From Acidobacteriota bacterium (lineage in GTDB: Bacteria; Acidobacteriota; Terriglobia; Terriglobales; Acidobacteriaceae): DNA of 5,328 nt. Position 1 is the first letter of the stretch; the number at the start of each line of letters is the position of its first letter. The stretch lies in assembly GCA_021782675.1 (NCBI GenBank), contig JAJXUS010000187.1, positions 1-5,328 on the forward strand. The letters are read 5' to 3'. A model generated the notes under the pieces. The model was not told the DNA's origin. It was given only the letters and a program-made list of their open reading frames with translations, and did not search any database. The position numbers and the translations under genes are program-made. This document shows, one piece after another, positions 1 to 5,328 of the stretch.

Positions 1-1
1 G

Positions 2-664
2 GAGGGGCCGTGCTGGCGGCGGTATAACCATGACGGATACGGGCAGGCGCATGACGGCGGCCCGTACCGCGGATGGGGGCAGGGCCGCGCGTGGCCGCTG
101 CTGACCGGGGAGCGCGCGCATTATGAGCTTGCTGCCGGCCGCGACGTGAAGCCCTACATCACGACCATCGAACGATTTGCCTCGACGGGCGGCATGCTGC
201 CGGAGCAAATCTGGGACGCGCCAGATCTTCCCGACAAGGGGATGTTCCTCGGGCGGCCTTCCGGCTCCGCCATGCCGCTGGCCTGGGCGCATGCCGAATA
301 CGTCAAGCTGCTGCGGTCAACGGAGGACGGTGAGGTCTTCGATCGCATTGAGCCGGTTGCGCGCCGGTATCGCAACCGCCGGCCGTACAAGGGGCCGGAA
401 TTCTGCAAGCGGGATCGATTGCCGGACAGCGTTGCTCCCGGCGGCCGCATGCGCATTGTCGAGACGCGGCCGTTCCGCCTGGTGTGGAGCGATGACGGAT
501 GGCAAACGAAAGCGACGGTTGACTCCAAACCCATCGGCGCGACGCTGAGCTACTCAGATATTCCGGTTGCGCCAACGGCGACCGGGGTCGTGGCGTTCAC
601 GTTTTTCTGGCCCCGCGAGAACGCCTGGGAGGGGAAGAACTATACGGTTCCGATCGCAAAATGA
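2..664 (+). CDS. GH15 glucoamylase (glucan 1,4-alpha-glucosidase), C-terminal part, 5' truncated
   Basis: Inverting exo-hydrolase that releases beta-D-glucose from the non-reducing ends of starch, maltodextrins or related alpha-glucans. The frame is open from base 2 with no start, so the gene begins outside the window; 220 residues remain of a protein that in bacteria usually has about 700-800. Seen near the left edge are WRRYNHDGYG (bases 14-43) and GRAWPLLTGERAHYEL (bases 92-139), typical of the late (alpha/alpha)6-barrel of bacterial GH15 enzymes. GGMLPEQIWD follows at 188-217; by family knowledge its Glu (codon 203-205) is the general base, equivalent to Glu400 of Aspergillus glucoamylase. 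The general acid lies upstream and is not visible. The last ~85 residues look like the C-terminal beta domain of this family (RPFRLVWSDDGW, then FTFFWPRENAWEGKNY). The GTG at 146 and later codons are internal, not starts. Secretion cannot be judged without the N-terminus. The stop is TGA at 662-664, and no clear terminator follows. Confidence 0.9.
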   Translation, partial: EGPCWRRYNHDGYGQAHDGGPYRGWGQGRAWPLLTGERAHYELAAGRDVKPYITTIERFASTGGMLPEQIWDAPDLPDKGMFLGRPSGSAMPLAWAHAEYVKLLRSTEDGEVFDRIEPVARRYRNRRPYKGPEFCKRDRLPDSVAPGGRMRIVETRPFRLVWSDDGWQTKATVDSKPIGATLSYSDIPVAPTATGVVAFTFFWPRENAWEGKNYTVPIAK

Positions 665-731
665 TTGCGGATGCCGATAGGCGGCGCGGCTCTCGACCCG
701 GGCGGCGCGCAGCACTGGCTGTCACGGCATC

Positions 732-739
732 TATACAAT
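732..739 (+). promoter_or_regulatory. weak candidate -10 element upstream of tkt
   Basis: TATACAAT is the most AT-rich patch in the 108-base gap between the glucoamylase stop and tkt, and it contains TACAAT at 734-739, one mismatch from TATAAT. It would place a transcript start roughly 25-30 bases before the tkt ATG. No good -35 hexamer lies 16-18 bases upstream; the nearest TTGACA-like string (CTGTCA, 719-724) is too close. It may be chance, or tkt may simply be read through from the glucoamylase gene. Confidence 0.22.
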
Positions 740-772
740 GAAGGGTTCAACGATCTTACTGGAGCGGGATAA

Positions 773-2791
773 ATGACTGATCTGGATTTGCTTTCCATCA
801 ACACACTGCGCTTTCTGGCTGTGGATGCCGTCGAAAAAGCCAACAGCGGACACCCGGGCGCTCCGCTGGGAGATGCGCCGATCGTCTATCAGTTGTTTCA
901 CAAGACGATGCGCTATAACCCGGTGAATTCGCATTGGAGCAACCGCGACCGCTTCATCCTTTCCAACGGCCACGCCTCTGCGATGCTCTACGCGGTTCTT
1001 CATCTCTCGGGGTTCAAGGTCTCGATGAACGACCTGCAGCAGTTCCGGCAGTATGAGTCCCACACTCCCGGCCACCCGGAGCGCGGCGCGACCGATGGTG
1101 TCGAGGTGACGACCGGCCCGCTGGGGCAGGGCCTCGCAATGTCTGTCGGCATGGCTGCCGCGGAAAAGCATCTGGCCGCACGCTACAACAAGCCTGGGTT
1201 CGAAATTGTCGATCACTACACGTACGTTCTCTGCGGCGATGGCGACTTGATGGAAGGCGTCTCCCACGAGGCGTGCTCGCTGGCCGGCACGCTGGGGCTG
1301 GGCAAGCTGATTGTCTTTTATGACGACAACCTCATCTCGCTCGACGGGCCGACAGAACTATCGTTCACCGAGAATGTCGAGGGGCGGTTCAACGCGTACC
1401 ACTGGCATGTGCAGCGGGTGGCCGACGGTAATGATCTGGGCGCGATTGAAAAGGCCATTGAGGCTGCGCGGGCCGTGACCGATAAGCCCTCGCTCATCGC
1501 CGTGCGCACGGTGATCGGTTATGGCAGCCCCAAGGCCGGCACCTCCAAAGCACACGGCGAGCCGCTCGGCGCGGAAGATACAAAGCTCACCAAAGAAAAG
1601 CTGGGATGGCCGGCTGACAAGAGCTTCTATGTTCCGGAAGACGCAGCGAAGAATTGGCTGCAGGCCAGGGAGCGCGGTACCAAGGCGGAGAGCGAATGGA
1701 ACGCGCTGTTCGCGAAATATAAACAGCAATTTCCCGAGTTGGCTGCCGAATACGGACGTGTCTTTGCGGGCGAGCTGCCGCAGGGTTGGGAAAGCGCCAT
1801 CCCGAAGTTTCCGGCAGGAAGCAAGGCGGTGGCCACCCGCGTTGCCAGCGGTTCAGTGATGGATGCAATCGCCCAGAAGCTGCCGGAGCTGATCGGCGGC
1901 GCGGCGGACCTTTCCACCTCCACCAAGACCGTGATCAAAAACAGCGCGAACTTCCATAAGGATCCGGCGGGACGCAATATTTACTTCGGCGTGCGCGAGT
2001 TTGGCATGTGCGCCTTTGTCAACGGCATGGCGGCGCATGGCGGACTGCTACCCTACGGTTCCACATTTTTTGTCTTCAGCGACTATTGCCGTCCGGCGCT
2101 GCGCCTGGCCGCTCTGATGCAGACGCCTTCAACGTTTGTCTTCACGCATGACTCCATCGGGCTGGGACAGGACGGACCCACACATCAGCCGATCGAGCAG
2201 ATCAGCTCTCTGCGCGCCGTGCCCGATTTGACGGACTTCCGGCCAGCCGATGCCAACGAAACCGCCGCCGCATGGCAGGTAATTCTCGAGCGTCGGCGGG
2301 CAGCCTTCCTTGCGCTATCGCGGCAGGATTTGCCCATCATCGATCCAGGCAAATACGACATACTGAACGGAGTCCGGCGCGGAGCCTATGTGCTGCTGGA
2401 TGGCGGTGGCTCGCCGGACGTGGTGCTGATTGCGACTGGCAGTGAAGTGAGCCTGATTGTGAAAGCCGCAGAAGCGCTGGCGCAACAGGGACTGACGGCG
2501 CGGGTGGTTTCGATGCCCAGTTACACGCTGTTTGAAGAGCAGCCGGAAAGCTACCGCCGGGAGATATTGCTGGAAGGCGTTCCCCGCGTCGTCGTGGAAG
2601 CCGGTGCGACCTACGGATGGTGGAAAATCGCGGGAAGCACGGGTGACGTGATCGGGCTCGACCGGTTTGGATCTTCCGCCCCGGGAGAAGTCGCCATGGA
2701 AAAGCTGGGTTTCAACGTGCAGAATGTTGTCGATCGTGCAATGCGTGTCACATCCCGTGCAGGCCGCATGCCTGTCGTATCTCCGAGGTAG
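773..2791 (+). CDS. tkt: transketolase
   Basis: Thiamine-diphosphate and Mg-dependent cytoplasmic enzyme that moves two-carbon ketol units between ketoses and aldoses (xylulose 5-P with ribose 5-P or erythrose 4-P), linking pentose phosphates to glycolysis. It has 672 residues, close to the usual ~660. In order: N-terminal PP domain with GHPGAP (His27), NGHAS (His67), TPGHPE (His101), the ThDP/Mg motif GDGDLMEG (155-162) ending at Asn186, and His261 in KAHGEP; Pyr domain with Arg356, Asp379, Ser383, catalytic Glu409 in VREFGM, His459 in THDSIG, Asp467 and His471 in GQDGPTHQP, and Arg517 in LSRQDLP; and a C-terminal domain from about 535. These match E. coli TktA active-site positions with small offsets, so the protein should be active. 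The start is supported by GGAGCGGG at 761-768 and by N-terminal alignment (His27 versus His26 in TktA). DXS and dihydroxyacetone synthase are less likely on motif spacing and length. Confidence 0.97.
   Translation: MTDLDLLSINTLRFLAVDAVEKANSGHPGAPLGDAPIVYQLFHKTMRYNPVNSHWSNRDRFILSNGHASAMLYAVLHLSGFKVSMNDLQQFRQYESHTPGHPERGATDGVEVTTGPLGQGLAMSVGMAAAEKHLAARYNKPGFEIVDHYTYVLCGDGDLMEGVSHEACSLAGTLGLGKLIVFYDDNLISLDGPTELSFTENVEGRFNAYHWHVQRVADGNDLGAIEKAIEAARAVTDKPSLIAVRTVIGYGSPKAGTSKAHGEPLGAEDTKLTKEKLGWPADKSFYVPEDAAKNWLQARERGTKAESEWNALFAKYKQQFPELAAEYGRVFAGELPQGWESAIPKFPAGSKAVATRVASGSVMDAIAQKLPELIGGAADLSTSTKTVIKNSANFHKDPAGRNIYFGVREFGMCAFVNGMAAHGGLLPYGSTFFVFSDYCRPALRLAALMQTPSTFVFTHDSIGLGQDGPTHQPIEQISSLRAVPDLTDFRPADANETAAAWQVILERRRAAFLALSRQDLPIIDPGKYDILNGVRRGAYVLLDGGGSPDVVLIATGSEVSLIVKAAEALAQQGLTARVVSMPSYTLFEEQPESYRREILLEGVPRVVVEAGATYGWWKIAGSTGDVIGLDRFGSSAPGEVAMEKLGFNVQNVVDRAMRVTSRAGRMPVVSPR
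2785..2788 (+). promoter_or_regulatory. rpiB ribosome binding site inside the 3' end of tkt
   Basis: GAGG lies within the last sense codons of tkt, 9 bases before the rpiB ATG. Because the site is covered by ribosomes finishing tkt and the two genes are only 6 bases apart, translational coupling is likely (inference). Confidence 0.6.
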
Positions 2792-2797
2792 TTTGCG

Positions 2798-3289
2798 ATG
2801 AAGCTGATTCTTGGGTCGGACCACGCCGGATTTCCATTGAAGGAAGAGGTTCGCAAGCATCTTGCGAATTCAGGTCACGAGTTGCTGGACGTCGGTGCTT
2901 TCTCTGCCACGCCTTCGGATTACCCCGATTTTGCAGAGCTCGTCGGGCGCGCCGTGCATGCCGGCCAGGGGGAGCGCGGCATTCTGATCTGCGGATCGGG
3001 CGTGGGCGTCTCGGTGGCGGCGTGCAAGCTGCCTGGCATCCGCGCGGCCATGTGCCACGACACCTACTCCGCGCACCAGGGCGTTGAGCATGATGATATG
3101 AACGTGCTGGTGATGGGCGCGCGCATCATTGGCCCGGCACTGGCGTTCGAGCTGGTCGGCGCTTTTCTCAGCGCCAGGTTTCAATCGGCGGAAGAGCGCT
3201 TTGTGCGGCGCCTGGATAAGGTGAATGCGATCGAAACCCGTTACCGTGCGGCGCAGTGGCCGGAGTCGCCGGTGCTTGGGCAAAAATGA
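2798..3289 (+). CDS. rpiB: ribose 5-phosphate isomerase B (RpiB/LacAB family)
   Basis: Interconverts ribulose 5-phosphate and ribose 5-phosphate in the non-oxidative pentose phosphate pathway; some family members also act on allose 6-phosphate. It has 163 residues, about 14 more than E. coli RpiB (149); the excess is a C-terminal tail after the conserved KVNAIETR helix (141-148). Visible active-site features are GSDHAG (Asp8, His9), DYPDFA (41-46), GILICGSGVGVS with the catalytic-base Cys65 and anion-hole Ser67 (Thr in E. coli), and EHDDMNVL with His98, the residue that assists ring opening in E. coli. Having Cys65 puts it with the E. coli type rather than the mycobacterial type that uses Glu. 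It follows tkt by 6 bases with its ribosome binding site inside tkt, so the two are certainly co-transcribed. LacA/LacB subunits are an alternative on fold alone, but a single copy beside tkt and gnd/zwf favours RpiB. Confidence 0.95.
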   Translation: MKLILGSDHAGFPLKEEVRKHLANSGHELLDVGAFSATPSDYPDFAELVGRAVHAGQGERGILICGSGVGVSVAACKLPGIRAAMCHDTYSAHQGVEHDDMNVLVMGARIIGPALAFELVGAFLSARFQSAEERFVRRLDKVNAIETRYRAAQWPESPVLGQK

Positions 3290-3395
3290 CGCTGGTCCTC
3301 GCGGGCGATAGTCTTCCAGCGGATCGACAGGGACGGTTCGGAGCAGTCACCATCCACCTTGCATCCAGCCTTCAAAACGGGCGCGAGGGCTGACG

Positions 3396-4022
3396 ATGAC
3401 TGCCTGCTCAATCACTGCCACGCTATGGGATTGTGGCGGCGTCTTCCTGACCAATGGGTGGGACCACGCCGCGCGCCGCCATGTCGCAGAGCATTTCAAC
3501 CTGGATGTGGACGACCTGGAACAGCGCCACCCGCAGCCTAACGATGAGTGGGAGCGTGGGCGAATTTCCGCTTCTCAATACCTGCACCGCACCATCTTTT
3601 ACAAGCCGCGCCCCTTCTCGCAGGAGGAGTTTCTTGTGCAGATGCGCGCCGGCAGTCGAGTGCTCCATCCGGAGATGATCGATTTTGTTCGCAGACTGCG
3701 GGCCGCGGCCACGCCGCAGCAGGAGATCTATCTGCTGAGCAATGAGTCGCGCGAACTGATGGCGTACCGCATTCCGGCCTTTCTGGGCGGCCTGTTTGAC
3801 GCCTATCTTGTCTCGGCCTACATCGGATTGCGCAAACCGCAGGCCGAGTTTTTTACCCGTGCGCTGGAGATTGCGCAACGCGAGCCGGCAGAGTGTGTGT
3901 TTGTGGACGATCGTGAAGAAAATGCAGCCGCGGCGGCGGCGGCCGGCATCCATGCCATACGGATGGAGTCCCCGCGTCAGGTGTTGGCGGAGCTGGCCCG
4001 CTTTGGGGTGACAGCCGCATGA
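3396..4022 (+). CDS. HAD-superfamily hydrolase, YihX-like sugar-phosphatase candidate
   Basis: A 208-residue haloacid-dehalogenase-like protein, probably a cytoplasmic phosphatase. Motif I is LWDCGGVFL with nucleophile Asp12; the usual second Asp at +2 is Gly14, as in the FDLGGV/FDLGNV subgroup that includes E. coli YihX (alpha-glucose-1-phosphatase). An alpha-helical C1-type cap lies at about 20-85. Motif II is IYLLSNES (Ser115, Asn116), motif III GLRKP (Lys147), and motif IV CVFVDDREEN (Asp171, Asp172). All core residues are present. Seven alanines (177-183, mostly GCG codons) follow motif IV. The start at 3396 has GAGGG at 3385-3389, 6 bases away. The gene lies between rpiB and gnd on the same strand with gaps of 106 and 104 bases. 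A role on glucose 1-phosphate or another sugar phosphate is inferred from subgroup and neighbours; substrate cannot be read from sequence, and repair of a damaged metabolite is another possibility. Confidence 0.85.
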   Translation: MTACSITATLWDCGGVFLTNGWDHAARRHVAEHFNLDVDDLEQRHPQPNDEWERGRISASQYLHRTIFYKPRPFSQEEFLVQMRAGSRVLHPEMIDFVRRLRAAATPQQEIYLLSNESRELMAYRIPAFLGGLFDAYLVSAYIGLRKPQAEFFTRALEIAQREPAECVFVDDREENAAAAAAAGIHAIRMESPRQVLAELARFGVTAA

Positions 4023-4070
4023 GCAGTCTGCAAGGCAGCGGGCGCTTCGTGGGAATCCAGGACTGCGCGT

Positions 4071-4099
4071 CCGACAGTAAAAATGTCTGCTGGTACAAC
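4071..4099 (+). promoter_or_regulatory. candidate sigma70-type promoter ahead of gnd-zwf
   Basis: CCGACA (4071-4076, 4 of 6 to TTGACA) and TACAAC (4094-4099, 4 of 6 to TATAAT) are separated by exactly 17 bases, and TGG at 4091-4093 forms an extended -10 (TGn). The predicted start is near 4106, leaving a leader of about 20 bases that holds the gnd ribosome binding site. A short dyad, GACA (4073-4076) and TGTC (4084-4087), overlaps the -35 and could be an operator half-pair, but four-base arms are easily chance. Confidence 0.35.
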
Positions 4100-4126
4100 A
4101 AGCATCACCGATAGAGAGGGAAGGCA

Positions 4127-5035
4127 ATGGAATTAGGGCTGATCGGGCTTGGCAAAATGGGCTTCAACATGGCGGAGCGTCTGCGGCAGAGCGGCCACAA
4201 AGTCGTGGGCTTTGACTTCAACGCAGAAGCGGTCAAAAAGCTGACTGATGCAGGCTCGGTCGGCGTTGCCTCGCTCGAAGATCTTGTAAAGAATCTGCAA
4301 ACGCCGCGAGCGGTCTGGATTATGGTTCCTGCTGGCGATCCTGTCGATCAGACGATCGCGAAGCTGGAACCGCTGATGACGAAGGGCGATATCTTCATCG
4401 ACGGCGGCAACTCCAACTACAAGGATTCGCAGCGCAGGCACGCGCAGCTCACGCCCAAGGGCTTTCACTTTGTCGATGTCGGAACCTCCGGGGGCATCTG
4501 GGGTCTGAAGGAGGGGTACAGCATGATGGTTGGGGGCGATGCTGAGCCGGTCAAACGGCTGACGCCCATCTTCGAAGCGCTTGCGCCCGCCAAACAAAAG
4601 GGCTGGGGCCACGTCGGGCCGGCCGGTGCCGGTCACTTCGTCAAGATGGTGCATAACGGTATCGAGTACGGCATGATGCAGTCTTATGCCGAGGGCTTCT
4701 CCATCATGAAGCACAAAGAGCCAATGTCGCTCGATTTGGCGAAAATTGCGCAGATTTGGCGTTACGGCAGCGTGGTTCGCTCCTGGCTGCTCGATCTGAC
4801 CGCTGACGCGCTGGCAAAAAATCCGAATCTTGATGGGCTGGAAGCCTATGTTGCTGATTCGGGCGAGGGCCGCTGGACCGTGTTCGAAGCGATTGACCTC
4901 AACGTCTCTGCGCCAGTCATTACGGAGTCGCTGATCCGCCGCATCCGCTCGCGCGAGAACAATAATTTTTCGGATCGCATGCTGTCCGTCATGCGAAACG
5001 AATTTGGCGGTCACGCCGTAAAGAAGAAAGATTAG
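4127..5035 (+). CDS. gnd: 6-phosphogluconate dehydrogenase, decarboxylating, short (probably NAD+-type)
   Basis: Oxidatively decarboxylates 6-phosphogluconate to ribulose 5-phosphate and CO2. At 302 residues it belongs to the short GndA/YqeC-type group, not the ~470-residue NADP enzymes with the enlarged C-terminal helical domain. The Rossmann fold starts GLIGLGKMG (4-12). The second strand ends GFDFN with Asp30, where NADP enzymes carry an NR(S/T) motif, so NAD+ is the likely cofactor (inference). Substrate and catalytic residues are SGG at 121-123, and [17 protein letters not shown] with catalytic Lys173, His176, Asn177, Glu180 and Tyr181 (sheep Lys183, His186, Asn187, Glu190, Tyr191). DSGEGRWT (244-251) is the short-type signature near the C-terminus. 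A 3-hydroxyisobutyrate dehydrogenase is excluded by the HNGIEYG motif. The start has a GAGAGG/AAGG stretch (4114-4124) just upstream. zwf begins 74 bases downstream, so the two oxidative steps appear to be one operon. Confidence 0.95.
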   Translation: MELGLIGLGKMGFNMAERLRQSGHKVVGFDFNAEAVKKLTDAGSVGVASLEDLVKNLQTPRAVWIMVPAGDPVDQTIAKLEPLMTKGDIFIDGGNSNYKDSQRRHAQLTPKGFHFVDVGTSGGIWGLKEGYSMMVGGDAEPVKRLTPIFEALAPAKQKGWGHVGPAGAGHFVKMVHNGIEYGMMQSYAEGFSIMKHKEPMSLDLAKIAQIWRYGSVVRSWLLDLTADALAKNPNLDGLEAYVADSGEGRWTVFEAIDLNVSAPVITESLIRRIRSRENNNFSDRMLSVMRNEFGGHAVKKKD

Positions 5036-5098
5036 GTGCTGCGGGCGGCTTGCGTACCGCACCCGGCCGCACCGGCCCACCGATGACTACCTACGACG

Positions 5099-5104
5099 AA
5101 GGAG
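5099..5104 (+). promoter_or_regulatory. zwf ribosome binding site (decides the start)
   Basis: AAGGAG lies 5 bases before the ATG at 5110. An in-frame ATG at 5083 would add nine residues but has only C-rich sequence before it and no purine-rich site, and this AAGGAG would then fall inside its coding region. The 5110 start is therefore preferred. Confidence 0.7.
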
Positions 5105-5109
5105 CCTCC

Positions 5110-5328
5110 ATGGCCACCGCGAAAGTTACCGTTTCTTCCACATCCATGAAGAGCGCCAGTGAGCGCGCACCTGAGCCGACGATCGTCGTCATCTTTGGGG
5201 CGTCCGGCGATCTGACCAAGCGCAAGCTATTGCCCGCTCTCTATCATCTGGAGCAGGGTGGACTGCTTCCGAAAAGCTTTGGCGTCGTGGGTGTGGCCCG
5301 CCGTCCGCTGGGCGACGCATTTGCCAAG
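5110..5328 (+). CDS. zwf: glucose-6-phosphate dehydrogenase, N-terminal part, 3' truncated
   Basis: First, NADP+-linked step of the oxidative pentose phosphate pathway (glucose 6-phosphate to 6-phosphogluconolactone). Only 73 of the family's usual ~490-510 residues lie in the window; the frame is open to the last base. The diagnostic dinucleotide-binding motif is [16 protein letters not shown] (30-45), followed by [10 protein letters not shown] (58-67). Arg64 matches the arginine that contacts the NADP 2'-phosphate in the family (Arg46 in Leuconostoc), and Arg65 adds positive charge, so NADP+ use is likely though not proven. About 24 Ser/Ala/Thr-rich residues precede the first beta strand ([10 protein letters not shown]), a somewhat long, presumably flexible N-terminus. 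It follows gnd by 74 bases on the same strand and is probably co-transcribed. The catalytic RIDHYLGK region is outside the window. Confidence 0.96.
   Translation, partial: MATAKVTVSSTSMKSASERAPEPTIVVIFGASGDLTKRKLLPALYHLEQGGLLPKSFGVVGVARRPLGDAFAK

Noticed and set aside
146..148. GTG as a start for a separate 172-residue protein
   Set aside because: The frame is open to the left edge and the upstream residues (bases 2-145) carry conserved GH15 sequence, so this codon is internal to a truncated glucoamylase.
678..710. GC-rich palindromic-looking stretch after the glucoamylase stop as a terminator
   Set aside because: The repeated GGCGGCGCG units are direct rather than inverted, and no T-tract follows.
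731..1267. 178-codon open frame on the - strand over the start of tkt
   Set aside because: It is antisense to the thiamine-diphosphate domain of transketolase and has no recognisable protein features.
2315..2860. 181-codon open frame on the - strand across the tkt-rpiB junction
   Set aside because: It is antisense to two well-supported genes, with a composition typical of an out-of-frame translation.
3423..4127. 234-codon open frame on the - strand opposite the HAD gene
   Set aside because: It is a shadow of the HAD gene; the + strand frame carries all four HAD motifs and a ribosome binding site, while this translation shows no recognisable domain.
5040..5061. TGCGG/CCGCA stem after gnd as a terminator
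   Set aside because: The stem is only five pairs with a 12-base loop and no following T-run, and zwf appears to continue the operon.
4133..5080. 315-codon open frame on the - strand opposite gnd
   Set aside because: It lies almost entirely antisense to a gene with full 6-phosphogluconate dehydrogenase motifs. Its arginine/histidine-rich translation matches no family I know, and GC-rich codon use commonly leaves the opposite frame open.
5083..5085. In-frame upstream ATG as the zwf start
   Set aside because: There is no ribosome binding site before it, while AAGGAG stands 5 bases before the ATG at 5110.
5036..5086. 16-codon GTG-initiated frame directly after the gnd stop
   Set aside because: It is very short, starts with no binding site and stops well before zwf, so it does not share the pattern seen in the other gaps.

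Overview
The window is an ordinary but well-ordered stretch of bacterial central carbon metabolism, with every gene on the + strand. It is GC-rich, densely packed and has Shine-Dalgarno-led genes. The gene content (GH15 glucoamylase, transketolase, RpiB, HAD phosphatase, short-type 6-phosphogluconate dehydrogenase, Zwf) and the protein style suggest a chromosomal locus of an Acidobacteriota (Terriglobia-like) heterotroph. That assignment is an inference from memory of similar gene orders. No 16S or other phylogenetic marker is present, so it is tentative.

Layout: bases 2-664 hold the C-terminal end of a GH15 glucoamylase, including its general-base glutamate and a C-terminal beta domain. A 108-base gap with a weak promoter candidate follows. 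Then come tkt (773-2791), rpiB (2798-3289, its ribosome binding site lying inside the end of tkt), a HAD-family sugar-phosphatase-like gene (3396-4022), gnd of the short, probably NAD+-using type (4127-5035), and the first 73 codons of zwf (5110 to the window edge). Gaps between genes are 108, 6, 106, 104 and 74 bases, so no stretch over 300 bases lacks a gene. I see no tRNA, rRNA, mobile element, CRISPR array or convincing terminator.

How the genes work together: Zwf and Gnd are the two oxidative steps of the pentose phosphate pathway, producing ribulose 5-phosphate. RpiB interconverts ribulose 5-phosphate and ribose 5-phosphate, and transketolase exchanges two-carbon units to return carbon to glycolysis. 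The lactonase (pgl), ribulose-phosphate epimerase and transaldolase are not in the window; pgl may lie downstream of zwf. The upstream glucoamylase releases glucose from starch or maltodextrins and could feed the pathway. The HAD protein resembles the YihX group of glucose-1-phosphate phosphatases and may connect storage-glucan breakdown to it.

I did not find a previously undescribed system. The points most worth a second look are the likely split cofactor use of Gnd (NAD+) and Zwf (NADP+), the HAD phosphatase embedded in the operon, a candidate internal promoter before gnd, and the observation that three of the gaps are each filled by a 31-35 codon open frame ending just before the next start codon.
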